From the NCBI RefSeq assembly GCF_004011695.2, contig NC_082420.1, positions 744,001 to 808,000 on the forward strand: 64,000 nt of DNA. The letters are read 5' to 3'. Below, piece after piece: positions 33,072-44,827 of the stretch. Both the position numbers and the translations under genes were made by a program. How positions within the stretch are numbered: position 1 is the first letter of the stretch; each line of letters opens with the position of its first letter. Source of the DNA: Ascochyta rabiei (Eukaryota > Ascomycota > Dothideomycetes > Pleosporales > Didymellaceae). The notes beneath the pieces were generated by a model. It was not told the DNA's origin, did no database searches, and was given only the letters and a program-made list of their open reading frames with translations.

Positions 33072-33541
33072 ATGTCGAAGCGACGAGCCGTTGCCAAACC
33101 CGCAGAGGACTTCGTAAAGTTCCCAGTGGCTAAGAAATCGGATTCTTCAGCTGACTGTCGAAGGACGATGAGGAGTTTGGGCGATACCATCGCTCTCACA
33201 AGCGTATGAAAGCCGCGTCCAAGACCAAAGATGAGGAGATCTCATGGCTTCGACTTGGACTCGAGGAAAATCCCGGAACGAGGGATAAGAAACACGAGAA
33301 GGTCTTGCTGGAGCAAGCCGTTGGAAGATGCGGTATCACTCATGGCGGTCACAACCTGAGAATAAGGCTCGTGATCTTGGGGGCCAACTTATCAATATGG
33401 AGACCAAGATTGAAGATTTTTACTTCCGAGAACACAGCGCTGCAGATGCAGTCATCTCGAGTGGAGGGATACTACAGTGAACTTTTCACAAAGTTCGACG
33501 ACTACAAGAGGACAATGCGCGAGATGGACAGTGAAAATTAA
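33072..33541 (+). pseudogene. Frameshifted coiled-coil protein relic
   Basis: An ATG at 33072 opens a basic sequence (MSKRRAVAKPAEDFVKFPVAKK) that soon meets a stop. A shift of frame near 33155 restores SKDDEEFGRYHRSHKRMKAASKTKDEEISWL, a charged helical stretch. Around 33360-33430 the best coiled-coil sequence moves to another frame (GGQLINMETKIEDFYF), then returns for SSRVEGYYSELFTKFDDYKRTM before a stop at 33539-33541. No splice signals explain the shifts. I read this as a decayed gene for a small coiled-coil protein of unknown family. Sequencing or assembly errors are the alternative. Confidence 0.55.
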
Positions 33542-34069
33542 CACGGCTGTCAAACGAGGCAACAGCAGCACCCAATGAGTACAGACGTGGTTCTGAACAG
33601 ATATTGCGGATAAGCTGTAGTACACGACAATGTCGGCGAGGTCTGCTCAGACATACACGTACTACCGTTACCAAATTTGCTTCTTCCAACCACGCCGCGC
33701 CACGCCATGCCACTTCGCCCTCGCCCTCGCCCTCGCCCTGGACAATTCACATACATCACCATTCCCAACAACGGGCTGACATCGGCTACCGTTTTGACAT
33801 ATGAGTGCATGTATCAATCCATGAACGGCAGCGGAAAACTGTTTCGATGTCATTATACAATATGTATTAATGCTAGTGTGAGCATGCCGAGAGGCACAGA
33901 AAGTTGCCGTCGCCGTCGCAGTATGACTTGAACACTAGGAATGATCTTGCGTACTTGTGCGCCGTGATTGCTACGGTATTTAGAAAGTAACCTGCATGCT
34001 TTCGAGAACGCGGAAGCGACCAGTCCGTCAAGTAGCGTCCGCAGATGCAACAATCATATCGCTTTTGCC
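33542..34069. other. Intergenic, about 530 bp
   Basis: This lies between the relic and the 3' end of TSC1. A short CGCCCT repeat (near 33716-33740) is present. No other feature is supported. Confidence 0.5.
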
Positions 34070-37000
34070 TCACATGATACCTCTAAGACCGCGGAAGCCT
34101 CCCGTTTTGGATGAAGAAGACTTCTTTTGTTCCTTGTCTTTGACTTTCTTTCCAATGTTTTGAGCGCCACCTGTTTAGTTTTAGCCTATTGTATCAGTGT
34201 CAGACAGAACGACGCCACTTACCACGACCGTATACCCTGACCTCAGACTTCGCCTCTACCTTGTCTTTGTCGGCTCGGCCACCGCTACCATCTGTGTCGA
34301 CCGAGAGACTACTCTTGCCACTTGACTGAACGGCAGCGTTACTTCTGGCTAATGCCTGGGGTTCGTAAAGGTCCGGGTGGAGGGATCCGCCGAATGCAGG
34401 GTACATTGAAGGACCCGGAGGTGACCTTTGAGATCGCTGACTGCCATGACTTGGCATGGAGTCTAATCGAGGCGGGCGTTGCGCCGCTGATGAGATAGCT
34501 GAGTTTGGGCTGCTCACTGAGTTTGGGGAGTGGTATTCGGAGAAATACTCGCGTTCCTCATTAATAGGCGTTTGGGTCGACAACGGAGGCAAATGTTGTG
34601 AGCCGTAGCTGTTCGCTTCACGCAAGCTAGAGTTGCGACTTAGCTGTGACTGCGCATACTCGTGGTGCCCTGTCTTTTCGTGTGTGCTGAAGCGCCCCAG
34701 TGCAGCCTGGTGCTCAGCTTCAAGGTCTTGGTACTTCATCTGCAGATCTGTGTGCTGTGTTGCAAGATTCTGATGCGCCTTCTTCAGACTTTGCAGCTTC
34801 GCGTGGCTTGCAGCAAGCACAGAGTCGAGCATCTGCTGAACAGAAGATGACAGCTGTCCGGGTGGACCCACCGTCCTTTCCGTTGCCTGCAAGCGTTGCT
34901 CAAGCGTCATTATGCGCCGTTCATAGGCTGTGACGGAATGTTCACGCTCTGCCTCACGACTGTTCAGGCGCATATTCGCTATTTCGAGGTCGTTACGCAA
35001 GTCGTTACGTTGCTGGGTGAGTAAGTGGAGATCTTGAGTCTGATCCTCGTACTCTATAATCTTCTGTTGCGCAGTCTTGAGCTCGTGGCGCACGTTGCTG
35101 TAGTCTTCCAGCTCGTACTCCAGAGCTCTTGTCCGTTGTTCAGCCCTCAACTGCTCTGCTTCAGCCTTTTCTACAATCCTCTTCAGGTGTTCGTAATCGG
35201 ACTGTGTCCTTTGCAGCTCAAATCGCAGCTTGTCCTCTTCGCTATGCCATGTCTTCTCGCTGTCTCTGTACGTTCGAACCTTCGCGTTGAGATCGCTCTC
35301 CCACTTCTTGGACTGGTTGCGACTAGTGAGTGTTTCCTTCTTCAATTGCGCATATAGCTCATTTGCCTTGTTAAGTCTAGCTTTCAAAGTCTTGTTGGCG
35401 TTGATCAAGTTCTGAGTGTCCGCTTCGACTGCAGCCTCTCTGATGTGCTTTCGCTGCAGCTGACCGATATGTGATAGGTGTTGTAGCTTAAGGTAGCGTT
35501 CAAAATTCAGATCGTTACGGAGTAACATAATTTCTCGCTGCAATGATGCCATGGACTGATTGGGAGAGTCGAGGTGTGGATGTGAGGGCGAACTTGTGCC
35601 CGTTACAGAGCGAGCAAAGCTGTCAAGGTTTGGCTGCGGGTGAAATTGTCGCTGCTCAGGTGCAGTAGATGCATTCAGCAACGTCTGCTTCATAGCGTCC
35701 TTTGTGGGTGGTAGTGTTGGCGAGTCCATCGTATCGTGAGTCTTCAAGAGAGGTGATGCTGATTTGAAGGATTGGACAGAAGCCACCGACTTCGATCTCA
35801 ACGGCATCTCGACAGTGTCAGGCATGCTGGGCCTCTCTTCAGGGGGAACAAACATTGTCGACTGGGTGTTCCTCCAGCTGATATCAGAGTCGTCAAGGAC
35901 GAATTCTGCTGGGACTTCAGGGAGAGGTGGTATGGGCGGTAACTTGGAGGCTGGAGGTGGCCCTGGATCCTCTAGCGTTGCTGACACTGCCACGCAGAGA
36001 TCCATGCAATCGGTGACAACATCCGCTGGATCGCTCTTTAGCCACCTGTTTTCGCTCAATTCTTCTTCGATTGTGGTCGTGAATATATTTGGGTGCAGTA
36101 GATGAACAAGTCGGTAAGGTTCGGTCCGACTGTGAATAAGATCCTGATCAAGATCGAAGTCCTGGGCGCCTGGGAAATTGAGCGACTTCAGATATTTCCT
36201 AGATCTCCTGATGAAACTCATGAAGTTCAGCGGAAACAGACCATACAGGAAGGTGAAGTAGTGCATCAGTGTCGGAGAACCTTCCTCTTCCCCTTCGACC
36301 GGTTGTAGCTGCTCCCATGCTTGATCATTCTCTTCGTCGTCCTGTTCTTCCTCGCTGTCTTCGAAGTCTTTTTCACCATGCTCATGTGCCATGTTTTGGT
36401 CATCCAGTTTGCTTAGCTTGTCCCAACAAAGAACCCTGCTGTAAATCAGAAACAGCTTCGGGAGGTGGTGGTTGGAGGTCAGAGCTCCACAGATATGGGG
36501 CAAAAGCATGATCAAAACCACTAGGGCAAGTTCGATGACAGTTGTGGAGGTATCGATAAGCAGACATTTCTCTAAATGATGTAGGAGTGAAGTGTCAAGG
36601 ACTAGGTGCAGATGAGGAGGTTGCAGACGCACGAAAGCGCTTAGTAGACCCAGCGCTTGCATACGATGTTGTTTCTGTACGAACAGCTCATCGAGAGCGG
36701 ATAACAGCAACTGCAGAAGGTCAGTTGTTTGCCAAAATGTCAGAATGTGATAAATACCTTTGGCATCTTTCGGCCAAAAGTTACAAGGACACTCTCAAGC
36801 TCGTTGGCGATGAATTCGTTCTCTGGGGACACGACGTTATCCGCCGAGTTGGAAACGTTCGTTCGACGGAGGTATGCATCCAAAATCTTTTGAGTAAGGA
36901 GGCTCGACACTCGTGCACGATCTCCATTTTGATCCTCTTCAGCGTCGTACACCAGTATGCTCTGTACAACCTCTCTTGCATCCTCAATCGCGTGCCTTTT

Positions 37001-37309
37001 GTGCCCTATCCCGTCGATTGTAGGCTTCAGGACCAGGTTCCACCATGTCGTTAACCTTGCCTCACCGGTGAGAGCTGGGCGCACAAGTCTCAGTGCAGAG
37101 AGGAATGCGCCGTGTTTAGGCGCGTGCTCTGCGACATGTCGTTGGTACAGAGCGTGAAGGTCTTCATGGAAGCGCTGCGAATCGTGGTCGTCGATGTTAT
37201 CGTAGCGGTCGAGGAAGCTCTGTATAGTCGCACAGAGCTCTTCAGGCAGTGGGTATGGTACGTCAGAAGCACCGAAGGTGTTGTCGAGAGCCTTGATGGT
37301 CTCTTTCAT
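34070..37309 (-). CDS. TSC1: TSC1 (hamartin) homologue
   Basis: Three exons (37309-36758, 36710-34223, 34170-34070) with introns of 47 and 52 bp give 1046 aa. Tsc1 stabilises Tsc2, and the complex is a GTPase-activating complex for Rheb, restraining TORC1. The N-terminal half is an alpha-helical hamartin domain (for example LHLVLDTSLLHHLEKCLL and LMHYFTFLYGLFPLNFMSFIRR). A disordered Pro/Ser linker follows, then a long coiled coil of about 250 residues from SMASLQREIMLLRNDLNFERYLKLQHL through QNLATQHTDLQ. The last exon adds KTGGFRGLRGIM at the very C-terminus, a motif I associate with fungal Tsc1 and the reason the small third exon is included. Its length is close to human hamartin (1164 aa). 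Confidence 0.92.
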
Positions 37310-39125
37310 TGAACTAGACACAACAATCAGACCGCTATATTTGAAGACATGTGCGCCATGTTGGTGTCGCACAAGGGGCTATGAGATTCTCAACTTACCC
37401 GGGAGCCATGTCGTGCTTGGTGTGCGTATGTGCAAAGTCCAGTTATGATGTTGTGTTCATGGGCTGCCTGTCTGACCAGCAACAAGACAGTCGCAGTAAC
37501 TTGCGAGTTGTGCAGGGAGCGGGAAGCTCAAGATATCCTCCTCCGATATAGAAGCTCCAAGCTGTATGGACTGAGCTATTATTCGTAATGTGAGGAGCTA
37601 TCCGAGCTCTGCTATGGAGGTATGGGTATGACGTGGGGTGAAGCGTGGAGAAATCGCGAACGAATTCAGTCCAATATTTCACTCTGCAACGGCCTGGTCG
37701 TGCTTTTGATGCAGCATAACGAGGTCCCAATGGCTGGGAAATGCTACTCATGATCCTAGTAGGTGCAGCAGAAGTAAGAAAGGTTTCACCCTGCCGGGAC
37801 GAATACGCATTCGTGGTCCAAAGACGCTGCATCTCGACGCCGAGGTGCTCGCCATGGCGGAAAGACCCACCAGTGCCGTGTCCGTGCCCGTGGTACGCTA
37901 GCCCGCTCTAACGCGTTGCTTTTGTCCCACCCCTGGCGTTCATCCCACATCAAGCCGGCGCCCATCCAGACGCTTCGATACCAGAAACGTGTCTATGACA
38001 AGAGTGGTGTGTCTGTGGTAACGATACGGGTTACACGGAACATTCTGCATCTGGTCTTCAAGTTGAGCACCCACCTGGCAGCATCACAGTTTTGAACGCA
38101 TTGAGCTCCAGCTGCGACGACGGCAGGCGATTTCTGAACTGTGTGTCAGCAGCAGTACATAGTCGACCTTACTAGTTACCGATCTGCCTTACTATCTCGG
38201 CACTCGAGCCGCTGTCCATCCTGTATGTTCTCTTACCAATCGCAGTTCGAGCGCTATTCTGTTGCCTGTCATAGAGACGCAGAAACACGCGCAGAACACC
38301 TCACAACGGCAGGTCATCGGCTTGTGGGCTGCCTTTACCGCGGCTGCAGACCGCGTTTATCATAAGTCTCCGGAATTACGTGTCAGCCACACCGTTATCT
38401 TCCCCCTCCCTCGGACCATGCCACACCAAGATGACCCAGTGAGGTAAAATCGATGCCAGGAGAGTACCCCTGTCACGTGTAGCAACGTGCCTACCCCCGC
38501 AGTACCTGCACTTGACCCTGCTTTTCACATGCCTCCTTACTCCAAGATACCGTGAGCACTATATGCTCGTCGACCATCAATTTACCTATCTACAACATCA
38601 TCTCCGGTGCAGCCATGTCACTCACGATCTCGAGCCGGTTAGATAGGAACATCCTATCGAAATTACATCGCATATTACCCGCTGCCAGCTGCTCGAATGT
38701 CACCATGAGATATACCATGCAACGCACCGACAGCTTGGGTACGTTCCGCCAAACTACCATGAACACCACATCTCCTGCGACCCGCAATAGGCTGGCCCAC
38801 CTTTGACCCCTATCGTGCCGAACAAGCCGAGCTTACAGACAAAGTTCACGCTTCGTACAACTTGGCTGCCAGGGGAGTGGCTACAAGTTATGAGAGCTAA
38901 TCCAATTACTTTTGCTCGGAATCTACGTCCTCTCGATTAATATGGCGACAGGAATGTCCAGCATGTTATTTCCCGGTGAACAGGAGCAAACTCACGGACA
39001 CGTGATGCGCACATATTACCACGTTTCAATACCAGAGGACAAGCGACGCAAGACCAATGAAACTGTCATTTGCCAATGTATCAAGCTAGAAATCCTCCTC
39101 TCACCATTCTCGGAACTTGCCGCTT
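37310..39125. other. Intergenic, about 1.8 kb
   Basis: This lies between the TSC1 promoter and the 3' end of the small gene at 39126. Many short frames occur on both strands and none has a recognisable motif. I see no repeat or RNA gene. Confidence 0.5.
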
Positions 39126-39509
39126 CTACTGCCCGGCCAGATTCTTCTTCCCACTCTCACTGATCTCACCCAGACCCTCCTTTCCACCCTCCACCTTCTC
39201 ACCACCGCCGATTCCCGTAGTCCTAGTGGGCTGGGCTTGCTGGTCGGGCTGTTTCGCGGGGTGATCGTCACCACTCTTGTGCTCTTGCGTAGACGAGCTA
39301 GACTGCTGATCGGTGTTGAGCGGCTTTGAGCGGGTATCGGCGTTGGGCTTTGCGGATGAATTGGCGCTCTGATCTGGCTTGTTGGAGCCCATCTTCGGAC
39401 CGCGCTTTAGCTCTTGGGCTGTAGCCCGGGTAGTGGTAAATGTGCGGGTTGTGGTCGAAGTCGAGACGCGCGGGACCGTGCGTGCGACGGGGCGGAGGAG
39501 AAACGACAT
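39126..39509 (-). CDS. Small protein with mitochondrial-type presequence
   Basis: One exon of 127 aa. The first 30 residues (MSFLLRPVARTVPRVSTSTT) are Arg/Ser/Thr-rich with no acidic residue, a good mitochondrial targeting pattern. The rest is low-complexity, hydrophilic and rich in Ser, Gln, Lys and Gly, ending GLGEISESGKKNLAGQ. I do not recognise a family; proteins with this layout are common in ascomycetes as hypothetical mitochondrial proteins. Coding confidence rests on composition and the clean N-terminal signal. Confidence 0.6.
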   Translation of the reverse strand: MSFLLRPVARTVPRVSTSTTTRTFTTTRATAQELKRGPKMGSNKPDQSANSSAKPNADTRSKPLNTDQQSSSSTQEHKSGDDHPAKQPDQQAQPTRTTGIGGGEKVEGGKEGLGEISESGKKNLAGQ

Positions 39510-39992
39510 GACGTGAACGTGGAGAAAGAGTACGTTGGTTGATTGATTTGGCAGGTATTGAGTTCAGTTGCTTGGTATCGCTTCAGAGTGAAATGTGTGA
39601 GCTGTGTGGGCAAGTTCGCTGTGTGTTTACGCAGCTTCTAGGTATGACGATGATCACCCTGCCCAGGTGCGGCGGAAGTCTGAGGTCATCGTGACAGCTT
39701 CATCAATTGCCACCTCGGCAACACAGACTTTATCAATGTTGAAGACTTTGGGTCTCCAGTTTTGGGGAAAGATACTGCTGTTCGAGCTTACCACTTGGAG
39801 GCTTCAAACAAAGCATCTGAAGGTGTTGGTTGAAAGGACAGTAGCCGCGCGACCTAGCGCGTCTTAGCGCGTTTCTGCAGGCCATGGCAATTGCATCGTG
39901 TGATGAAATATCAATTCTATAAATATGATTACTATTAACCATCTGTTTCAACATCTCTCTCACCTTGCAGCTCACAAACGCTACCGTGCACT
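39510..39992. other. Intergenic, about 480 bp
   Basis: Upstream flank of the small mitochondrial-type gene, up to the SNG1-family pseudogene. Nothing is recognised. Confidence 0.5.
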
Positions 39993-41397
39993 CTAGCTTT
40001 CCCAATACCCCGTCACACCCCTCTGCTTCTTCCACCTCATAAACCAACAGCAGAGCGGGAAGAAGGCCGTGTTGACTGCATCCCAAGCGATGAGGATTTT
40101 AAAGTCCAGGCCGATGCGTAAGTGTAGTCCAAACAAGATCTGGCGACTGCCTTTGACAGCTAGGCACGGATTAGCATCCTTGGGTTTCAAGAGGATGAGG
40201 AGAAACGACTTACCCGAATGTAGCGGCCACACATAACCCCATCGATAGAACGCAGGCGCGATTTCAATGTCATAGAAGGACGTAGTGACGTTGGTGATGG
40301 CCCAGATAATGAGCCAAAGACCTATCCATAGCGCGCTAACAACTATAGCTACGTTCTCACAGGCCAATCCTAGCGCAATCATGCCGAAGAAGTTTAGTAT
40401 TTAGTACACTTAGAATATGCCGTGACCGTATGCAACTGGATTTCTATATCTGACGTCTGTGACCTGGGTTTCAGAAGTGATGGAGTTGGTGTGTGTAAAG
40501 TTGATCTAGAAGGCTATAGAGACGAACGAGTAGGCAAGCAAGAGCATGGAGTAGGTGCTCATGGTAGCGAACCAGCGCCAGATGATCATTTGGTGGAACT
40601 TCAGGGGCGAGTGGTTCTGCGGATTGATGTATGTCATGTGGATGGGGAGGTAGAAGGAGAAGCTAAAGAAGGAAATATTTATAAGATCTGTGGTGGCATG
40701 TTAGTAGTTGTTATTGGTACGAACTATGGCAGCGCTTACAGATGAGGCCAATAGACACAACAGGGATGCCGGTATAAGATAGAACGGGCGAAGATTCAAT
40801 TCAGAGATTCCGATCGCGGAACTGATGGCTTGCAGTGCGGCTTGAATATTTGCTAATACTGTAGGGTCGCTGGCATTTTCAAGTGCCATGCGCGCCTACT
40901 GCTGGCTAACCTAACCCGTTGCCTGTGTCATGACCTGACTATGAGCGGCAGCATGAAGTCGTACTAGTTTGTGTCGTCTCTTGCGTCTTGGTAGACCAGC
41001 TGACAGGCGCCGAGAGGGTCGTACGAGGCGTTGCCGGTTGCAACTGCCTGGTGCAGCAGAGCTGAGGCATTTGGGTTGATAATGATCGCAGCCCAAGCGT
41101 CCCAATTGTACACTGCTTGACGAACCTCCAAGGCGTCATTGTTGAGATCCGACCCAGGACGAATGCCCTAACCTAATGTTGGTATACCAGACGAGATTTG
41201 TTTCTGTACTAAGTCGGCAATCGTAGGTCCAACGAAGGGTGCATTGCCAGTGTTATCGAATGGTGCAGCACCGTCCATGTCAACAACATAGACAAGCAAA
41301 TGGGTAAGTCTGTTTTCAACTTTGCAGAAGACGCTCCAGTATATCGACAATACGGCCAGGATAATATACAATTATGCAAGCGCCGGGCTATTCCCTA
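39993..41397 (-). pseudogene. DUF3533 / SNG1-family membrane protein pseudogene
   Basis: The intact family has a short N-terminus, one transmembrane helix, a long extracytoplasmic domain and a cluster of C-terminal helices; yeast Sng1 is linked to drug resistance. Here the order is preserved: LSIYWSVF, LLVYVVDMDG, PFVGPTIADLV, DLNNDALEVRQAVYNWDAWAAIIINPNAS, YDPLGACQLVYQDARDDTN, then membrane segments SFFSFSFYLPIHM, YSMLLLAYSFVSI and LNFFGMIALGLACENVAIVV. The frame is broken by several stops: after IPTLG, after ARDDTN (where family members have Trp), within FVSIAF-INFT (where Gln is expected) and twice before LNFFGM. Two intron-like gaps keep GT..AG ends. The first exon is not recognisable. 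The changes fit C-to-T/G-to-A mutation. Confidence 0.8.
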
Positions 41398-41678
41398 TGC
41401 CCCAGTGTTGAGCAGTTTCAACGTGCCAGCAGCCGTCGTATCTCACAACGCTGTCGTTCAAGTGAACAAGCAGATCTTTGCCAAACCACAAATATGTCCG
41501 AAGACACCCTGAACACCTGGAATGCAACAGAGACAAAAGGACAAGGGGTATCGTTCGCAACAGATAGAGACCAGTAATTCCAAACTCGCGCATGCTAGAC
41601 CCAGTGTGGCAAGTGGCTACCTGAAGGTCGTCCACTTATGGCTGCCCAGAAATGTGTTTCAACATGTAACGCAACAAC

Positions 41679-43952
41679 TCATCTTCTTAAAGAAACATAG
41701 TCATGCGCTGGTGGAGGACGCCTCTGATACATCCTGTCAGAATCAGGTCTGTAAGCATAGGGTTGTGCTCCAACAGGGTAATCATGATATCCGTTCCTCA
41801 CCTCAGGTGAGCAACGACGTTGTACTTCCGGAATATAAGGACGGTTGCTCGGACCGGCAGTCGGGCGTCCTTGGGCATTGACATAACGACCACCAGCTAC
41901 GCCAGGTGGCGGTGGACGTGGGCTAGATGTTAGATCAACAACTTCCTGCGAAGGGTGCGCTCTATGCCGGCTACGAGGCTCCGTTGATGGATGCATCCGC
42001 ATATGGGAATGTTCAGCGGACTGTGTTGGACCAGGCCTTGGGAAGACCTCTTGGTCGTGCATGGAAGGTCTCTTTCGCTTGACGGTGTGTTCATGTAGTA
42101 CATCCCTGGAGTATGGAACCGGGGGAAGCTCTTTTTGCTTAGACGATTGATGGTCATCATACTCCCTGGCAACATCATTGCGATCAGAAAAATGACGTGG
42201 AGGTGAAACGAGATCGACCGTCGCAGGCTCTACCGACGGAAGAACAGTCTCCAGTTCTGAGGCGCGCCTTGATGGCGGAAGCGGAAGCCTGCTATATTGC
42301 GCGTCAAAAGCATTGACACGAGGTGAAGAGTGAACATGGTCCTCTTGAGTGTAACGGGCTGCGGTACGATATGGCGGATCATACTCTACCCTTGAGGGAG
42401 CACGTGGTTCGTCGATGGGTTGAAGCTTTGGTGGTTAGCTTACGAGTAGGGGGTGAGGATTATTGTGATATCGGGCTTCCAAGCACGATCTACCAAACTC
42501 ACTTCGTACAACCGCCCATCAGAATCACGCATAAAGTTCGGCGCTCTTCTCGGTTCGGGTTGGAACACTGTTGGCCTGTGTCTCCTGGTTGGCGTGAGCA
42601 AAATTTGACAATGTCAAGCGACCGTACTCACGAATCGATCGGGGGTTTGCTGTGAGCGGAATAGAATGGCTCAGGTTGAGCTAGCTGACGGGTCTGGACC
42701 GACCGTGTCATCGGTGCACGATATTGCGGAGCTTGAGAACCAAGCGCAGATGATGGTGGGGGGTAGGGATGTACAAAAATTGTCCTTCCATGTCCTCGCC
42801 TTCTTTCGTAGTCACTGGCGGACGGATATTGAGGATGGTGTTCAAGTTGTATGTCGTGGGCAGTCACTCGGTTAGAGACGATTTCCATGCTCTGCTCGCG
42901 CTCATCAGGGGTATCACCTCCATCACTCGTTTCATCCTCGTCGTCATCGAGAACGATGACTTCTCGGAAGGTGTCTTCAATCTCATTGCTTTGTTCGCCA
43001 GTCTCGTCTCGCCACTCCTTGAGCTTGGCGAGGGACACGTGCTCAACCTTTTGTCTAGCTTCCATCCAGGAGCCGGTCTTGAGCATTTTGTCATAATCTG
43101 TGTAGGTGTGACGTATATGTGCTACAACAGCAAGTTGAACTCGACGTGCCAAAGAGAGCTCTTTGGCGTTACCTACTCGATTTGTACCCTAGAAAACGTA
43201 AGCATGCACATAACTCACCGACGTGAAAGGTGTGTATCTACCTCTTCAAAAGCATGATTGACAATAGACGAGAGGTCCGCTTCGGGGATCTTGGGGAACA
43301 TTTCACGAACAGCACCACTGATGTGGTCTTTCGTGCCCTTCTCTGTAGTTGGGCGGCCATGCAGCGCCTGCCTTGTTGAGTAGCTCTCAACTTGTTGTAT
43401 CATCCAGTTCTCTCGATCACTCGTTCTAGTCTTGCGGAGACCAGAGTCTTCGTCGTACTCGTAACCGAACTTGCTGCAAGCGAGCTTGATGATGTCAAGG
43501 GGGAAATGGTGCCCAACACGGTGTACATGGTGCGACAATTTCTCAGGATCGGCGTGCATCTTGTTTTTAGGTTTTGCCTGTGACTACGTTAGTACATGAG
43601 GCTTCCTCGAGGTTGACTGCTGCTAACCGAGACAATGTGCACGTCTAGGTTGCGCTGACGACATTGTTCTTTGCACCACTCGGTAATCTCTGGGTGTCCG
43701 GCGGGAACGAAGCCAAACCCTTGGGGTGCGTTTGAGGCGTATGTCAGCTAGATGAGTGTCAGTTGCGAGTGCGCGAGTATAAACCAGGTGGCGACAGACG
43801 ATAGAGTGTAGTTTCTTCTTCTCTTGAGTAACGGCCTCAAGTACGATCTTATAAGGCTTCTTCTTCTTCACAGCGGCACGAGTCTTCTCAATCGCAATAG
43901 CGCGACTAATACCCTGCTGCTGCTGCGGGCGTGCATGATGAATTCTTGCCAT
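41679..43952 (-). CDS. DUF2293 domain protein
   Basis: Six exons: about 43952-43800, 43747-43628, 43577-43242, 43188-42632, 42584-42503 and 42425-41679. They give 664 aa. The DUF2293 domain fills the N-terminal half: YASNAPQGFGFVPAGHPEITEWCKEQCRQRNLDVHIVSAKPKNK and AVREMFPKIPEADLSSIVNHAFE, then RVGNAKELSLARRVQLAVVAHIRHTYTDYDKML. The C-terminal half is a long disordered Pro/Arg/Ser-rich tail. The family's function is unknown; members are found across filamentous ascomycetes. Intron 1 is ambiguous: acceptor 43748 is clear, but the donor is either GTCTGT (52 bp intron) or GTTTAT at 43784 (37 bp, adding five residues). All other introns have GTGAGT, GTAGAT or GTTAGC donors. It is divergent from the DUF1763 gene. 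Confidence 0.85.
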
Positions 43953-44274
43953 GTCTCGAGCTTGCGGCAATGGCCATAAACCGCGCTGAGGTGGGATGAC
44001 AAGATGATGGCGTCTACAAAAGCTGTGCTGTGGCGATCAGTAGTTAGCACGGTGCGCAGTGTGTCTGCAGATAGACGACAATGGTTCAGACGGTTCTATA
44101 GTCTTCTACACGCCCCGGTTGCAACGAAGAGAGCAGGCGGGGTGAGGAGTGATGGTGAAGTGAGCGGTTGCAGCTGGTCGCAGGAGTGAGGCGACACACC
44201 GCGGCATTAGTAATCCCGAGGGAACCAATGAGTACTCGGGCGCATTGCTTGTGACATCTGGCGCGCTCACCACC
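43953..44274. promoter_or_regulatory. Shared upstream region of the DUF2293 and DUF1763 genes
   Basis: 322 bp between divergent start codons. No element stands out; the promoter role is inferred from position. Confidence 0.4.
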
Positions 44275-44739
44275 ATGTCGAACGAAGCGATCGTTCATGC
44301 TTACAGACATGTCCTCCGCCACAGCTTGAGGGCCATACAGTTTTCCAAGCCTGCACGCTTCACTCTGCGCGACCGACTCCGCGCAGCCTTTCGCAAGGGC
44401 TCTACCCACGACTTTGATCAGCAAAAGATTACAAACACGCTCGAATTTCTGAAGTACGCTGCGAAACAGAATGGCTTGGAACATAAGATTGTGAAAAACC
44501 TCTTGTATGTCTGGTGGAATCAAGACAAGGGCGGTCGCTCGAAGGCAAAGACCAAGATTCGGTGGGTACTGTTTGTTGCGCGCAATGCTTCACCAAGTGC
44601 TGACCAGAGCAGCACCCGTGAAGAACTCGAGATCCGCACCACTGCCTACGACACCTTCAACCATAACATTCGTATGCTCAACGAAAGTATGGAGATCTGC
44701 ATTCCATCCATGACTTCGCGAGAACCCTTCGGCCACTGA
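44275..44739 (+). CDS. DUF1763-like small protein
   Basis: The frame is open from ATG 44275 to TGA 44739 (154 aa if unspliced). The sequence is AYRHVLRHSLRAIQFSKPARFTLRDRLRAAFRKG, then NTLEFLKYAAKQNGLEHKIVKNL, and a C-terminal TAYDTFNHNIRMLNESMEICIP, which I recognise as the fungal DUF1763 pattern. The function is unknown. A likely intron starts at GTGGGT (44563) and ends at one of three clustered AGs near 44603-44610, two of which keep the frame; splicing would remove a stretch (WVLFVARNASPSADQ) foreign to the family. The basic, LYR-protein-like helices may suggest a mitochondrial role, but that is a guess. Confidence 0.75.
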   Translation: MSNEAIVHAYRHVLRHSLRAIQFSKPARFTLRDRLRAAFRKGSTHDFDQQKITNTLEFLKYAAKQNGLEHKIVKNLLYVWWNQDKGGRSKAKTKIRWVLFVARNASPSADQSSTREELEIRTTAYDTFNHNIRMLNESMEICIPSMTSREPFGH

Positions 44740-44827
44740 AGCCACCATCGAAGCCGTTACCGAACGCCTGCTTGCCACACTTTTATGCTATAAAGGACGC
44801 TGAAGAGAAGGAGGCCAACACCTGCCG

